Shown here piece by piece: positions 41,587 to 50,352 of a stretch of DNA of 53,790 nt. This stretch comes from Bacilli bacterium (GTDB lineage: Bacteria; Bacillota_I; Bacilli_A; RF39; UBA660): contig JAFWRK010000019.1 of assembly GCA_017519965.1 (NCBI GenBank), forward strand, positions 1-53,790, written 5' to 3'. Each line of letters opens with the position of its first letter. Position 1 is the stretch's first letter. The translations under genes were made by a program, and so were the position numbers. The notes beneath the pieces were generated by a model. It saw only the letters and a list, made by a program, of their open reading frames with translations, did no database searches and had not been told where the DNA came from.

Positions 41587-44500
41587 ATGAAGTTTGAAAA
41601 ATTAGAACAAGGTAGTGTATCTTCTGTTGAAAAGAAATATACTGAATATTGGAATAAAATTAATATATTAGAAAAAAGTACAGAAAATAGAAAAAATGGT
41701 CCTAGATTTGTATTTTATGATGGACCTATATATGCTAATGCTAAACCTGGTATTCACCATGTTTTTGCTAAAACTATTAAAGATGCATTTTGTAAGTTTA
41801 AAGTTATGCAAGGTAACTATGTACTAAGAAAGATTGGACTTGATACACATGGATTACCTATTGAAGTTAATGTTGAGAAAAAATTAGGTTTTAAATCTAA
41901 GACTGATATTGAAAAGTTAGGAGTAGAAAAGTTCTGTGAAGCTTGTAAGAATGAAACTGCTACTAATATAGATGAAGTTAAAACTGTTACTGATATGATG
42001 GGGCAATTTATTGATTTTGATGATCCTTATGTAACTTGTGATAATAATTATATTGAATCTGAATGGTGGATTGTTGATCAATTAAATAAAAAAGGTTTAA
42101 TTTACTATGGAAATAAAGTATTACCTTATTGTCCTAGATGTGGTACTGAACTTGCTTCTCATGAAGTATCTCAAGGATATAAAGAAGTTTCTGTTAATAC
42201 TGTAATAGTTCCATTTAAATTAGTTGATAGTGATACTTATATTTTAGTATGGACTACTACTCCTTGGACTCTTATGGCAAATGTTGCTTTATGTGTTAAT
42301 CCTGATTTAGATTATGTTAAAGCTGAGAGTATGGGATATAAGTTTATAGTTGCTAAAGAACTAGCTAACGCAGTATTAGGAGATGAATACAAAGTATTAG
42401 AATCTTATAAAGGTACTGATTTAGTTGGATTAAAATATGAACAATTAATGCCATTTGTAGAAGTTGAAGGAAAGGCTTTTGAAGTATTAGCTGATAATTA
42501 TGTTACTGCTAGTGATGGTACTGGAATAGTTCATTTAGCTCCTGCTTATGGTGTTGATGATAATAGAGTTTGTACTGAAAATGGTATTACATTTATTAAT
42601 CCTGTAGGAAAAGATGGATGTTATACTGCTGGTCCTTGGGAAGGAAGATTAGTAACAGATTCTGAACTTGAAATAGATATTATTAAGTACTTAAAGAGTG
42701 AAGATAAATTATTTAAGAAAGTTAAAATGACACATGATTATCCACATTGTTGGAGATGTAAACAACCATTAATTTATTATGCTAAACCAGCATGGTATGT
42801 TAAAAATACTGCATATAAAGATAAAATTATTGAAGAAAATAAAAAGATTAATTGGTATCCTGATTATGTTGGTGAAAAAAGATTTAATAACTGGTTAGAA
42901 AACATGATAGATTGGGGTATTTCTAGAAATAGATATTGGGGATGCCCACTTCCTATTTGGACATGTGAATGTGGCCATTTTGAAACTATTGGTAGTGTAG
43001 CTGAATTAAAAGAAAAAGCTATTGAAAAAATTAGTGATGACTTAGAATTACATAGACCTTATGTTGATAATATCCATATTAAATGTCCTGAATGTGGAAA
43101 GACTATGGATAGAGTAATAGATGTTATGGATGTTTGGTTTGATAGTGGTGCTATGCCTTATGGTCAATATCATTATCCTTTTGAAAATAAAGAATTATTT
43201 GAATCACAATTCCCAGCTGATTTTATTGCTGAAGGTGTTGATCAAACTAGAGGATGGTTCTATGTCTTACTTGTTTTATCTACTTTAATTAGTGGTAAGT
43301 CAAGTTTTAAGAATGTTGTAGTTAATGATATGATGTTAGATGCCTATGGTAAGAAAATGTCTAAATCAGTTGGTAATATAATTAATCCAGTTGAAATAAT
43401 GACTGAATATGGAGCAGATACTATAAGATTCTATATGTTATATACTTCTCCAGTATGGACTCCACTTAGATTTGATGTGGTTGGTGTTAAAGAAGTATAT
43501 TCTAAATATGTGTCAACATTTAAAAATGCATATTCATTCTTTGAAATGTATGCTAATGCTGATCATATAGATCCTAGAGAATATAATATTCCAGTTAAAG
43601 ATAGAGAATTAATAGATAGATGGTTAATTTCTAAATTAAATAGATTAATTAAGAATGTTACAGAAGCATTAGAAGAATATGATTTAAATAAAGCAACTAA
43701 GTATATTGTTCCATTCTTAAATGATGATTTATCTAATTGGTATATTAGAAGTAATAGAAGAAGATTCTGGGATTCAGAGTTAACTGAAAGTAAAAAGGCA
43801 GTATATTTAACTACTTATGAAGTACTAGAAGCATTAACTAGATTATGTGCTCCTATAACTCCATTCTTAACAGAAGAAATCTATAAGAAATTGACTGGTA
43901 AAGAATCAGTTCATTTAGCTGATTATCCAAAATATGATAAGAAGTTAATAGATGAAAAAGTTGAAACTAGAATGGATTTAGTTAGAGATATTTGTTCTTT
44001 AGGTAGATATGCTAGAGAAGAAGTAAATATTAAAGTTAGACAACCTATTTCTGAAGTAATCTTACCTTTAAAAGATAAGAAAGTAATAGGAGACTTATTA
44101 CCAATTATTAAGGAAGAATTAAATGTTAAAGAAATAGTATTTAAAGAAGATATGAGTGAATACTTAGAATATTCTATTAAACCTAACTTTAAAGAATTAG
44201 GTAAAGTATTAGGACCAAAGATTAAGACTCTACAAGAGAAGTTAAATAATTTTACCAAAAAGGATATTGAAAAAGTACAATCTGGTGAAATAGTAGTTGA
44301 TCTTGATGGTGAAGAATTTACTTTAACTAAAGATATGGTAATTATTACATTAAAACAAAAAGAAGGTTTTGCTGCTACAACAAATGATAAAACTTGTGTA
44401 GTATTAGAAACAACATTAACTGATGATTTAATACTAGAAGGTCTAGCTCGTGAATTTGTTAGAACTGTTCAAGCTCTAAGAAAAGATGCTGATTTTGTTA

Positions 44501-44682
44501 TAACAGATCATATTAAAGTTTACTATAATGGTACTCCTAAGGTAAAAGAAATGATGAAAAAATATTATGATTATGTTATGGGTGAAGTTTTAGGTGATGA
44601 GTTAATAGAGATTGATGATGAATTCACTGATGAATTAAATGATGAAAAAGTAACTATTCGAGTAGAAAAAATAAATAAATAA
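41587..44682 (+). CDS. ileS: Isoleucyl-tRNA synthetase, type 2
   Basis: The 1031-residue class-I synthetase has the signature near residue 55 in the form AKPGIHHVFAKTIKD (a GIHH variant of HIGH, known in some type-2 and Bacteroidetes-like IleRS), GLDTHGLPIEVNVEKKLG, an editing domain with WTTTPWTLMANVAL, a zinc-finger-like CPRCG/CWRC set, KMSKSVGN and a C-terminal anticodon domain. The length and motif form fit the eukaryote-like type 2 enzymes that resist mupirocin in other species. It is controlled by the T-box at 40390-40596 and sits after the exchanger gene with only 11 bases between. AGGAGGT precedes the ATG. Confidence 0.95.
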   Translation: MKFEKLEQGSVSSVEKKYTEYWNKINILEKSTENRKNGPRFVFYDGPIYANAKPGIHHVFAKTIKDAFCKFKVMQGNYVLRKIGLDTHGLPIEVNVEKKLGFKSKTDIEKLGVEKFCEACKNETATNIDEVKTVTDMMGQFIDFDDPYVTCDNNYIESEWWIVDQLNKKGLIYYGNKVLPYCPRCGTELASHEVSQGYKEVSVNTVIVPFKLVDSDTYILVWTTTPWTLMANVALCVNPDLDYVKAESMGYKFIVAKELANAVLGDEYKVLESYKGTDLVGLKYEQLMPFVEVEGKAFEVLADNYVTASDGTGIVHLAPAYGVDDNRVCTENGITFINPVGKDGCYTAGPWEGRLVTDSELEIDIIKYLKSEDKLFKKVKMTHDYPHCWRCKQPLIYYAKPAWYVKNTAYKDKIIEENKKINWYPDYVGEKRFNNWLENMIDWGISRNRYWGCPLPIWTCECGHFETIGSVAELKEKAIEKISDDLELHRPYVDNIHIKCPECGKTMDRVIDVMDVWFDSGAMPYGQYHYPFENKELFESQFPADFIAEGVDQTRGWFYVLLVLSTLISGKSSFKNVVVNDMMLDAYGKKMSKSVGNIINPVEIMTEYGADTIRFYMLYTSPVWTPLRFDVVGVKEVYSKYVSTFKNAYSFFEMYANADHIDPREYNIPVKDRELIDRWLISKLNRLIKNVTEALEEYDLNKATKYIVPFLNDDLSNWYIRSNRRRFWDSELTESKKAVYLTTYEVLEALTRLCAPITPFLTEEIYKKLTGKESVHLADYPKYDKKLIDEKVETRMDLVRDICSLGRYAREEVNIKVRQPISEVILPLKDKKVIGDLLPIIKEELNVKEIVFKEDMSEYLEYSIKPNFKELGKVLGPKIKTLQEKLNNFTKKDIEKVQSGEIVVDLDGEEFTLTKDMVIITLKQKEGFAATTNDKTCVVLETTLTDDLILEGLAREFVRTVQALRKDADFVITDHIKVYYNGTPKVKEMMKKYYDYVMGEVLGDELIEIDDEFTDELNDEKVTIRVEKINK

Positions 44683-44702
44683 GAGACAATATGTCTCTTT
44701 TT
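44681..44702 (+). terminator. Intrinsic terminator after ileS
   Basis: AGAGACA, ATA, TGTCTCTT and a T-run; TG-T-TATAAT (44718-44726) follows as the next promoter. Confidence 0.85.
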
Positions 44703-44748
44703 TCTTTTTTATAAATTTGTTATAATTTTAATAGAGAGGATTGATATT

Positions 44749-45171
44749 ATGAAATATAGAGATGAAGATTTTATAAAAGGTAGAAATAAGTTTTTAATTG
44801 GATTTTTTGTTATAGGATTATTTATGGTAATATTATTAATTGCTGTAGGAAGAAGATTTTCTACTGCTGGTACTATTAAATCTAGAATGAATAATAAGGA
44901 TACATTTATTGTTTATATTGAAAAAGATAATTGTACTAATTGTAAGGATGTAAAAGAAATATTAGATAAGAATAATATTACTTATATGGATTATTATGAG
45001 AATGATAAATCTTTAAGAAACTTTTTGGATAAATATAAATTTAATCTAAGTAATGATATCTCTCCAGCGGTTATTTATATTAAAAAAGGAAAACTATATT
45101 CTAATATGGTTAATATTAGAGATTTAGAAGAGTTAGAATTATTTTTAAAAAATTATGAATTAGTTAAGTAG
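44749..45171 (+). CDS. Small membrane thioredoxin-like protein
   Basis: The 140-residue protein has one N-terminal membrane segment (about 15-35) and a thioredoxin-like domain with EKDNCTNCKDVKEI near residue 64, a CxxC centre (Cys-Thr-Asn-Cys), and a DISPAVIYI cis-Pro region. It resembles the protein at 5911-6441 in layout but differs in sequence. A role in extracytoplasmic thiol exchange is inferred. AGAGAGG precedes the ATG. The SDR gene follows 8 bases after its stop, so they share a transcript. Confidence 0.75.
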   Translation: MKYRDEDFIKGRNKFLIGFFVIGLFMVILLIAVGRRFSTAGTIKSRMNNKDTFIVYIEKDNCTNCKDVKEILDKNNITYMDYYENDKSLRNFLDKYKFNLSNDISPAVIYIKKGKLYSNMVNIRDLEELELFLKNYELVK

Positions 45172-45179
45172 GTGATTGT

Positions 45180-45920
45180 ATGAGTAAAGTTGCTTTAGTA
45201 ACTGGTGGTAATAGAGGTATTGGTAAGGCTATTATAGAAGAATTTGCTAAATCAGGATTAGATGTAGTAATTAATTATTGTCATCATGAAGAAGAGGCTT
45301 TAGAATTACAAAAGTATATATCAGAGAAGTATAATGTATCAGTTATGGTATGTAAGTGTGATATATCTAAAGAGGAAGAAGTAGAAGAGATGATTAATGA
45401 CATTTGTGATGCTTTTGGAGGTATTGATATATTAGTTAATAATGCATCTATTTGTAAAGATAATTTATTTCTAGAAAAAAGAGTTAAGGATTTCAAAAGA
45501 ATATTAGAAGTTAATGTTATTGGTACTTATTTAGTTAGTAAATATGTTGCTAAAATAATGTTAGAGAATAAAAGTGGAAGAATTATTAATATTAGTAGTA
45601 CTAATGCAATTGATACTTTTTATCCTGAAAGTTGTGATTATGATGCATCTAAAGCTGGTATTATTTCACTAACTCATAATATGGCACGTGAATTTGCTCC
45701 TTATATTAATGTAAATTGTGTTTGCCCTGGATGGACTAAAACTGATATGAATAAAGATTTGACTTTAGAGCAGATTGAAGAATATAATAAGAAAATATTA
45801 ATTGGTAGATTTGCTGAAGCAAAAGAAATAGCTAACGTAGTTGTTTTTTTAGCAAGTAATAAAGCAAGTTATGTCAACGATGCTATTATTAGAGTTGATG
45901 GTGGTAAATATAACGAATAA
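45180..45920 (+). CDS. SDR-family reductase (FabG-like 3-oxoacyl-ACP reductase)
   Basis: The 246-residue enzyme has the NAD(P)-binding TGGNRGIGKA (residues 7-16), the NNAS strand segment near 89, catalytic Ser in NISSTNAID, and YDASKAGI as the Tyr-x-x-x-Lys pair near 157. Closest in layout to FabG, which reduces 3-oxoacyl-ACP in fatty acid synthesis; the isolated position away from other fab genes leaves the substrate open. AGGTGATTG precedes the ATG. The next gene starts 11 bases downstream. Confidence 0.83.
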   Translation: MSKVALVTGGNRGIGKAIIEEFAKSGLDVVINYCHHEEEALELQKYISEKYNVSVMVCKCDISKEEEVEEMINDICDAFGGIDILVNNASICKDNLFLEKRVKDFKRILEVNVIGTYLVSKYVAKIMLENKSGRIINISSTNAIDTFYPESCDYDASKAGIISLTHNMAREFAPYINVNCVCPGWTKTDMNKDLTLEQIEEYNKKILIGRFAEAKEIANVVVFLASNKASYVNDAIIRVDGGKYNE

Positions 45921-45931
45921 GGAGTTTTATA

Positions 45932-47179
45932 ATGTATAAAGAATTAGGAATAAGAGATGAAGTAGTTAATCTAGTAAATAAGTGTGAAGAAAAAGTAAAA
46001 GATGAATTTAAGAAAATAGATGAATTATGTGATTATAATAGTTTAAGAGTTCTTAGTAGTTTTCATAAGTTTGAAGTTTCAGAATCATGTTTTAATTCAA
46101 CGACAGGTTATGGATATAATGATTTGGGTAGAGATACTATTGAAAAGATATTTGCAGATATATTTGGATGTGAAGATGCATTAGTTAGAAGTCAATTTAT
46201 ATCTGGATCACATGCTTTAACTGTTTGTTTATTTGGACTTTTAAGACCTGGTGATACTTTACTTAGTATTTGTGGTAAACCTTATGATACTTTAGATGAA
46301 GTTATTGGAATTGTACCTAATTCATCTTCATTAATGAGCTTTGGTATTAAGTATGATCAAATAGATTTAATTGATAATGATTTTGATTATGAAAGTATAA
46401 AGAATTATTTAATTAATAATAAAGTTAAAGTAATTGAAATACAAAGAAGTAAAGGTTATTCTACTAGAAAAAGTTTAACAATTGAGAAGGTAGAAAAAGT
46501 AATTAAGTTTATTAAAGATATAGATAAAGATATTGTTATTATGATTGATAATTGTTATTGTGAATTTGTTAGTAGAGTAGAACCTGTAGCAATAGGTGCT
46601 GATATCATGGTTGGTTCATTGATTAAAAACTTAGGTGGAGGTATTGCTCCAAATGGTGCTTATATTGCTGGTAGACATGATTTAGTAGAGTTATGTGCAG
46701 AGAGATTAACACTTCCAGGAGAAGGTAGAGAAGTAGGACCTTCTTTAGGAATTAATAAGCAAATATTACAAGGATTATTTATGGCTCCTAGTGTAGTGGC
46801 ATCTGCTACTAAAACAGCTGTTTTAGCTAGTTGTGTATTAGAAGAATTAGGTTATGAAGTTGATCCAAAATTTAATGAAGAAAGAGCTGATATAGTTCAA
46901 AATATTACATTTAGAGATCCTAATAAATTAATTGAATTTACTAGAGGTATTCAAGAAGCTAGTCCAATTGATTCGAATGCAGTTGTTGAAGCATGGGATA
47001 TGCCTGGATATACTGATAAAGTTGTTATGGCAGCAGGAGCATTTACTCAAGGATCTTCAATAGAGTTATCATGTGATGGTCCAATTAGAGAACCATATAT
47101 TGCTTATATGCAAGGAGCACTAACTTATAACTATGGAAAACTAGGTTTAATGAAAGCAGTAGATAAGATATTAAAATAG
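45932..47179 (+). CDS. PLP-dependent YnbB-type protein (methionine gamma-lyase family / aluminium resistance)
   Basis: The 415-residue fold-type I PLP enzyme has YGYNDLGRDTIEKIFADIFG, ALVRSQFISGSHALT (cofactor phosphate), IMIDNCYCEF and the lysine in MVGSLIKNLGGGIAP near residue 235, followed by PGEGREVGPSLG. These features match Bacillus YnbB and aluminium-resistance proteins, related to Cys/Met gamma-lyases by fold but with unclear reaction. AAGGAG precedes the ATG. It shares a transcript with the SDR gene and ends with a terminator. Confidence 0.85.
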   Translation: MYKELGIRDEVVNLVNKCEEKVKDEFKKIDELCDYNSLRVLSSFHKFEVSESCFNSTTGYGYNDLGRDTIEKIFADIFGCEDALVRSQFISGSHALTVCLFGLLRPGDTLLSICGKPYDTLDEVIGIVPNSSSLMSFGIKYDQIDLIDNDFDYESIKNYLINNKVKVIEIQRSKGYSTRKSLTIEKVEKVIKFIKDIDKDIVIMIDNCYCEFVSRVEPVAIGADIMVGSLIKNLGGGIAPNGAYIAGRHDLVELCAERLTLPGEGREVGPSLGINKQILQGLFMAPSVVASATKTAVLASCVLEELGYEVDPKFNEERADIVQNITFRDPNKLIEFTRGIQEASPIDSNAVVEAWDMPGYTDKVVMAAGAFTQGSSIELSCDGPIREPYIAYMQGALTYNYGKLGLMKAVDKILK

Positions 47180-47201
47180 AAGATTATTCTTCTATTTTTT
47201 T
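47176..47201 (+). terminator. Intrinsic terminator after the YnbB-like gene
   Basis: AATAGAAGA, TTAT, TCTTCTATT and a T-run; the stop codon is in the left arm. Confidence 0.85.
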
Positions 47202-47248
47202 CATATTATTTTTCTTTCTTCATATACTTTGGTAGAGGTGAAGAGGTT

Positions 47249-47746
47249 TTGATTAAGAAAAGAAATCTATGGTATTTGATGTTATTTAGTATTATTTTTG
47301 TATTATGTGTTTATTATGTTACTATTCCTAATGATTTATTAAAAACAATAGAATCAACAAAAAAAGAGGATTCTAATAAAGTAGTTGAAACTATTGAAGA
47401 AGCTTCTTCATTAGTTGCATTAAGAGTAAATTTACAAGAAGAAAGACAAGAAGAAATGAGTGTATTACAAAAGCAACTTACAGAAGATTTATCTAATGAA
47501 GAAAAGAATAATGCTTATGAAAAACTTAAATACTTGAATGAAATAGAATCTTTAGAAGAAGATTGTGAGTTGAAGATAAAAAAAGATTTAAAATTAGATT
47601 GTTTTGTAAAAATTGATAACTCAAATATTAATTCTGTTTGTATAAGTGATAATCATAATGAGAGTTTAGCTAATAAAGTTATGAGACTATTACAAAGTCA
47701 ATTTGATGATCAAAAGTATATTACTGTTAAATTTCAAAAGAGTTAG
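47249..47746 (+). CDS. spoIIIAH: SpoIIIAH-like sporulation protein
   Basis: The 165-residue protein has a short basic tip, RNLWYLMLFSIIFVLCVYY as the N-terminal membrane segment (6-25), a Glu-rich helix and a C-terminal compact domain ending DDQKYITVKFQ. This fits SpoIIIAH, the mother-cell ring protein that pairs with forespore SpoIIQ across the two membranes during engulfment. In Bacillus it is the last gene of the eight-gene spoIIIA operon; here it is alone with YnbB upstream and gerE downstream. TTG at 47249 follows GAGGTGAAGAGG. Assignment is by pattern; other members of the fold (YscJ/FliF-like) are possible. Confidence 0.72.
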   Translation: MIKKRNLWYLMLFSIIFVLCVYYVTIPNDLLKTIESTKKEDSNKVVETIEEASSLVALRVNLQEERQEEMSVLQKQLTEDLSNEEKNNAYEKLKYLNEIESLEEDCELKIKKDLKLDCFVKIDNSNINSVCISDNHNESLANKVMRLLQSQFDDQKYITVKFQKS

Positions 47747-47788
47747 GACAATTTTTTATTAATATCATATTATATTATAGGTGATATG

Positions 47789-47995
47789 ATGGCAAATTCT
47801 ATATTGACCGCTAGAGAAAAAGAAATATTTAGTTATTTAATTAATGACTATAGTACTAAGCGTATTGCTTCTATATTAGGAATTTCTGATAAGACTGTTA
47901 GAAATCATATTTCTAATGTAATTCAGAAACTTGGTGCTAGTAGTAGATCTGGTGCTGTATTAGAGTTAATAAAACTAAATGAATTCTCTATTTAA
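47789..47995 (+). CDS. gerE: GerE-type LuxR-family DNA-binding protein
   Basis: The 68-residue protein is a lone LuxR-type helix-turn-helix: LTAREKEIFSYLINDYSTKRIA, ILGISDKTVRNHISN and KLGASSRSGAVLELIK cover the whole domain with no receiver. Its size and sequence fit GerE, the late mother-cell regulator controlling coat genes. ATG at 47789 is preferred over 47786 because AGGTG (47779-47783) would be too close to the earlier one. It lies between the SpoIIIAH-like gene and gerM, a sporulation cluster. TATATTATAG upstream might be part of a SigmaK-type promoter, not verified. Confidence 0.82.
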   Translation: MANSILTAREKEIFSYLINDYSTKRIASILGISDKTVRNHISNVIQKLGASSRSGAVLELIKLNEFSI

Positions 47996-48018
47996 GCGTA
48001 CTATTTAGTATGCTTTTT
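47996..48018 (+). terminator. Intrinsic terminator after gerE
   Basis: GCGTACTA, TT, TAGTATGC and a T-run. Confidence 0.75.
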
Positions 48019-48041
48019 TCATATTATTTAGTGGTGATAAT

Positions 48042-48953
48042 ATGATTATTAAAAGATCTATTAAAAAAATACTTATAACTACATTTTGTTTATTTATTGT
48101 TGTCTGTATATATACTATTACTAATATTAATAGGGAAGATACAATTAAAGTTAATTTAGAATTAGAAGATATTTCTTTATTAACTAATACTAATATATAT
48201 TTATTAAATAATGATGGTTATTTAGTTCAAAAGAAGATATTTATAGATAGTACTAGTATTGAAGATAGAATTAGAAAAATTATTAATTATTTGAAGATTA
48301 CTGAAACATCAAAATATTCTTCTAATTTAAGAGGTGTGATTAATAAGGATTGTATTATTATTGAATTAAATTATGATGAAGGATTTATAACATTAAATTT
48401 TAATAAGTATTTTAATGATGTGGATAATATTAATATAGTGGTTGCTTCCTTAGTACATAGTTTATATAGTATTGGTGATGTTAAAGGAGTTTCTATTTTA
48501 GTTGAAGGTAATTATTTGGATGATTATCCTAAGATTATAGATAATAGTATTGATCTAAATAAAGAAGTATATTTAACTAGTAGAAATGATGTAAGTAAAG
48601 TAGTAGTTTATTATCTCAGTAAAGATAATGATGATTATTACTATGTTCCAGTTTCTAAATATTTAAATGATTCTAAAGATAAAATAAACATTATTGTTCA
48701 AGAAATGGTTAGTAGTAGTTCTAATAATTTAATTAGTCTAGTTAATAGTAATTTAGAGTTAATTAGTAGTAGAGAAGAAAATGATACTATGATTTTAAAT
48801 TTTAATAATTATTTGTTTGATAATAATGATGAAGTATTAGAAGAGGTACTTTATTGTATATCTTATTCAGTTTTTGATAATTATGATGTCAGTATGATTA
48901 TGTTTGAAATTGATGGTAAAAGCTATAAAACTGTTGATAGAAAAAGCTTATAA
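48042..48953 (+). CDS. gerM: GerM-like spore germination/sporulation protein
   Basis: The 303-residue protein has an N-terminal membrane segment (about 9-27) and two copies of the GerMN domain: one around residues 45-155, with IYLLNNDGYLV and LNFNKYF plus VVASLVHSLYSIG, and a second around 180-295, with YYLSKDNDDYYYVPVS, MILNFNNYLF and VLYCISYSVF. Double-domain GerM is required for full sporulation and germination in Bacillus. No lipobox Cys is evident, so it is likely anchored by the helix. GGTGATAAT precedes the ATG. It closes the spoIIIAH-gerE-gerM group. Confidence 0.8.
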   Translation: MIIKRSIKKILITTFCLFIVVCIYTITNINREDTIKVNLELEDISLLTNTNIYLLNNDGYLVQKKIFIDSTSIEDRIRKIINYLKITETSKYSSNLRGVINKDCIIIELNYDEGFITLNFNKYFNDVDNINIVVASLVHSLYSIGDVKGVSILVEGNYLDDYPKIIDNSIDLNKEVYLTSRNDVSKVVVYYLSKDNDDYYYVPVSKYLNDSKDKINIIVQEMVSSSSNNLISLVNSNLELISSREENDTMILNFNNYLFDNNDEVLEEVLYCISYSVFDNYDVSMIMFEIDGKSYKTVDRKSL

Positions 48954-48976
48954 AGTATTAAAATGTTAAAAAGTAC

Positions 48977-49005
48977 TTGAAAATAAGGCGAATTTATTAT
49001 ATAAT
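48977..49005 (+). promoter_or_regulatory. Promoter of tRNA-Arg
   Basis: TTGAAA (48977-48982), 17 bases, TATAAT (49000-49005). Confidence 0.85.
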
Positions 49006-49025
49006 TCTATTTGTTAGCTGGTTAT

Positions 49026-49102
49026 GTCTGCGTAGCTCAGCTGGATAGAGCAATCGCCTTCTAAGCGATCGGTCAGGCGTTCGAGTCGCCTCGCGGACAC
49101 CA
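49026..49102 (+). tRNA. tRNA-Arg(TCT)
   Basis: Acceptor GTCTGCG with CGCGGAC, discriminator A, CCA encoded, anticodon loop CTTCTAA giving TCT. T-arm AGGCGTTCGAGTCGCCT. Confidence 0.95.
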
Positions 49103-49111
49103 TTTTAATAA

Positions 49112-49150
49112 TTAAATATCTTAGATTTAATAAGTCTAAGATATTTTTTT
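49112..49150 (+). terminator. Intrinsic terminator of tRNA-Arg
   Basis: ATATCTTAGA and TCTAAGATAT pair, followed by a T-run. Confidence 0.85.
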
Positions 49151-49224
49151 GTTTTTAATTTTGATTGTTTATTTTATATTAGATTAATGATATAATCATG
49201 CTATAATTGGGATATGGTGATTAT

Positions 49225-50262
49225 ATGAGTAAATATATTGGTTATGATGGTAAAGAATATGATAGTCTTCTAGAACTTAATGGTGCTAATGAACGTTGGG
49301 AACGTGAAAAAGAACAAAAAGAATCTTTAGAAAGACAAGAAGAATTAATTGAACAACAAAATGAACTTATAGAAGAACAAATTGAAGATCGTAGAAGACT
49401 TGTTGAAGAACAAATGGAAAACGATGAATGGATTGAAATTGAACGTCAAGAACATGATAAAGAAATGAGACTTTTATCGTTATGTGATAAAATTGGAATT
49501 AGTCAAAAATTAACTGATGGTTTTATTAAATATATAATTGGTAATGATATAAATGCTGAAACAAATGAAAAAATTAAAAGTATTTATTCACAAATAGAAG
49601 AGACTTCTAAAAAAATAGCTGATATTAAAAAACAAAATGCTCATAAACTTAGTATATTAAATCAAGTATCAAATTTTAATTTTGAAAATGTTTCAAAGTT
49701 AGATGATTCGGATTTTAATAGTGCTAAAGCTATGTCCGATAAATATTTTTTTAAAATATTATTATTTCTTGTTTTAGGAGTATTAATTTTTGTTTTTGCT
49801 CCGATAATTACAACTGTATATGTTATATTAGGAATTGTTTGTTTTTTTGTGTCAATTGGATTTCTTGCTTTGATGAGTCGAATGATTGCTTTAAAATCTG
49901 AAGCTGATAAAAATATAGCAGAATTAGCTAATGCTAAGAGTAATGAAATTGTAAATGATGAAGCAGCAAACGAATTTGCAGAATTAAAAGAATTGAATGA
50001 TAGAAAAGATTTAATTGTTGAAGAAATAAAACAAGAATATGCAAAAGAAGTAAAAGATAGATTAAATGAATTTTATCAATTTAGATTAAATCATTATAAT
50101 TCGGAAGTTGAAAAATTTTTGATTGATTATGACTTTGAAGAAATACTGAAGAATAAGTTTAATATTAATTATGAGATATTAACTAAATCAAAGTCCTTAG
50201 AACAAGGAGATATTGAAGATTATATTGAGTATTTTCATAATGTTTCTAATAAGAATCAATAG
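49225..50262 (+). CDS. Coiled-coil membrane protein of unknown function
   Basis: The 345-residue protein begins with a short Tyr/Gly segment and a long predicted coiled coil (about 25-85) rich in Glu, Gln and Arg, followed by a helical region and two hydrophobic segments (~180-200 and 205-225), then a second helical stretch to the end. The two coils would lie on the same side of the membrane, typical of scaffolding or sensing proteins. ATG at 49225 follows GGTGATT; the in-frame TTG at 49207 overlaps the TATAAT box at 49202-49207, which gives a very short leader. No family recognised. Confidence 0.6.
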   Translation: MSKYIGYDGKEYDSLLELNGANERWEREKEQKESLERQEELIEQQNELIEEQIEDRRRLVEEQMENDEWIEIERQEHDKEMRLLSLCDKIGISQKLTDGFIKYIIGNDINAETNEKIKSIYSQIEETSKKIADIKKQNAHKLSILNQVSNFNFENVSKLDDSDFNSAKAMSDKYFFKILLFLVLGVLIFVFAPIITTVYVILGIVCFFVSIGFLALMSRMIALKSEADKNIAELANAKSNEIVNDEAANEFAELKELNDRKDLIVEEIKQEYAKEVKDRLNEFYQFRLNHYNSEVEKFLIDYDFEEILKNKFNINYEILTKSKSLEQGDIEDYIEYFHNVSNKNQ

Positions 50263-50284
50263 AAGAGCCATTGGTTCTTTTTTT
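50263..50284 (+). terminator. Intrinsic terminator after the coiled-coil gene
   Basis: AGAGCC, ATT, GGTTCT and a T-run. Confidence 0.75.
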
Positions 50285-50294
50285 ATGCTGTAAA

Positions 50295-50323
50295 TTGACT
50301 TTTTATTTATTATTAATTATAAT
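50295..50323 (+). promoter_or_regulatory. Promoter of the first tandem paralogue
   Basis: TTGACT (50295-50300), 17 bases, TATAAT (50318-50323). Confidence 0.85.
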
Positions 50324-50352
50324 ATGTGCTCGAAATGTGGGGTTTTTATTTT

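Noticed and set aside
41587..41800. IleRS signature GIHH in place of HIGH as an active-site defect
   Set aside because: The GIHH form in AKPGIHHV is, from memory, a normal variant of type-2 and Bacteroidetes-like IleRS, and KMSKS is intact.
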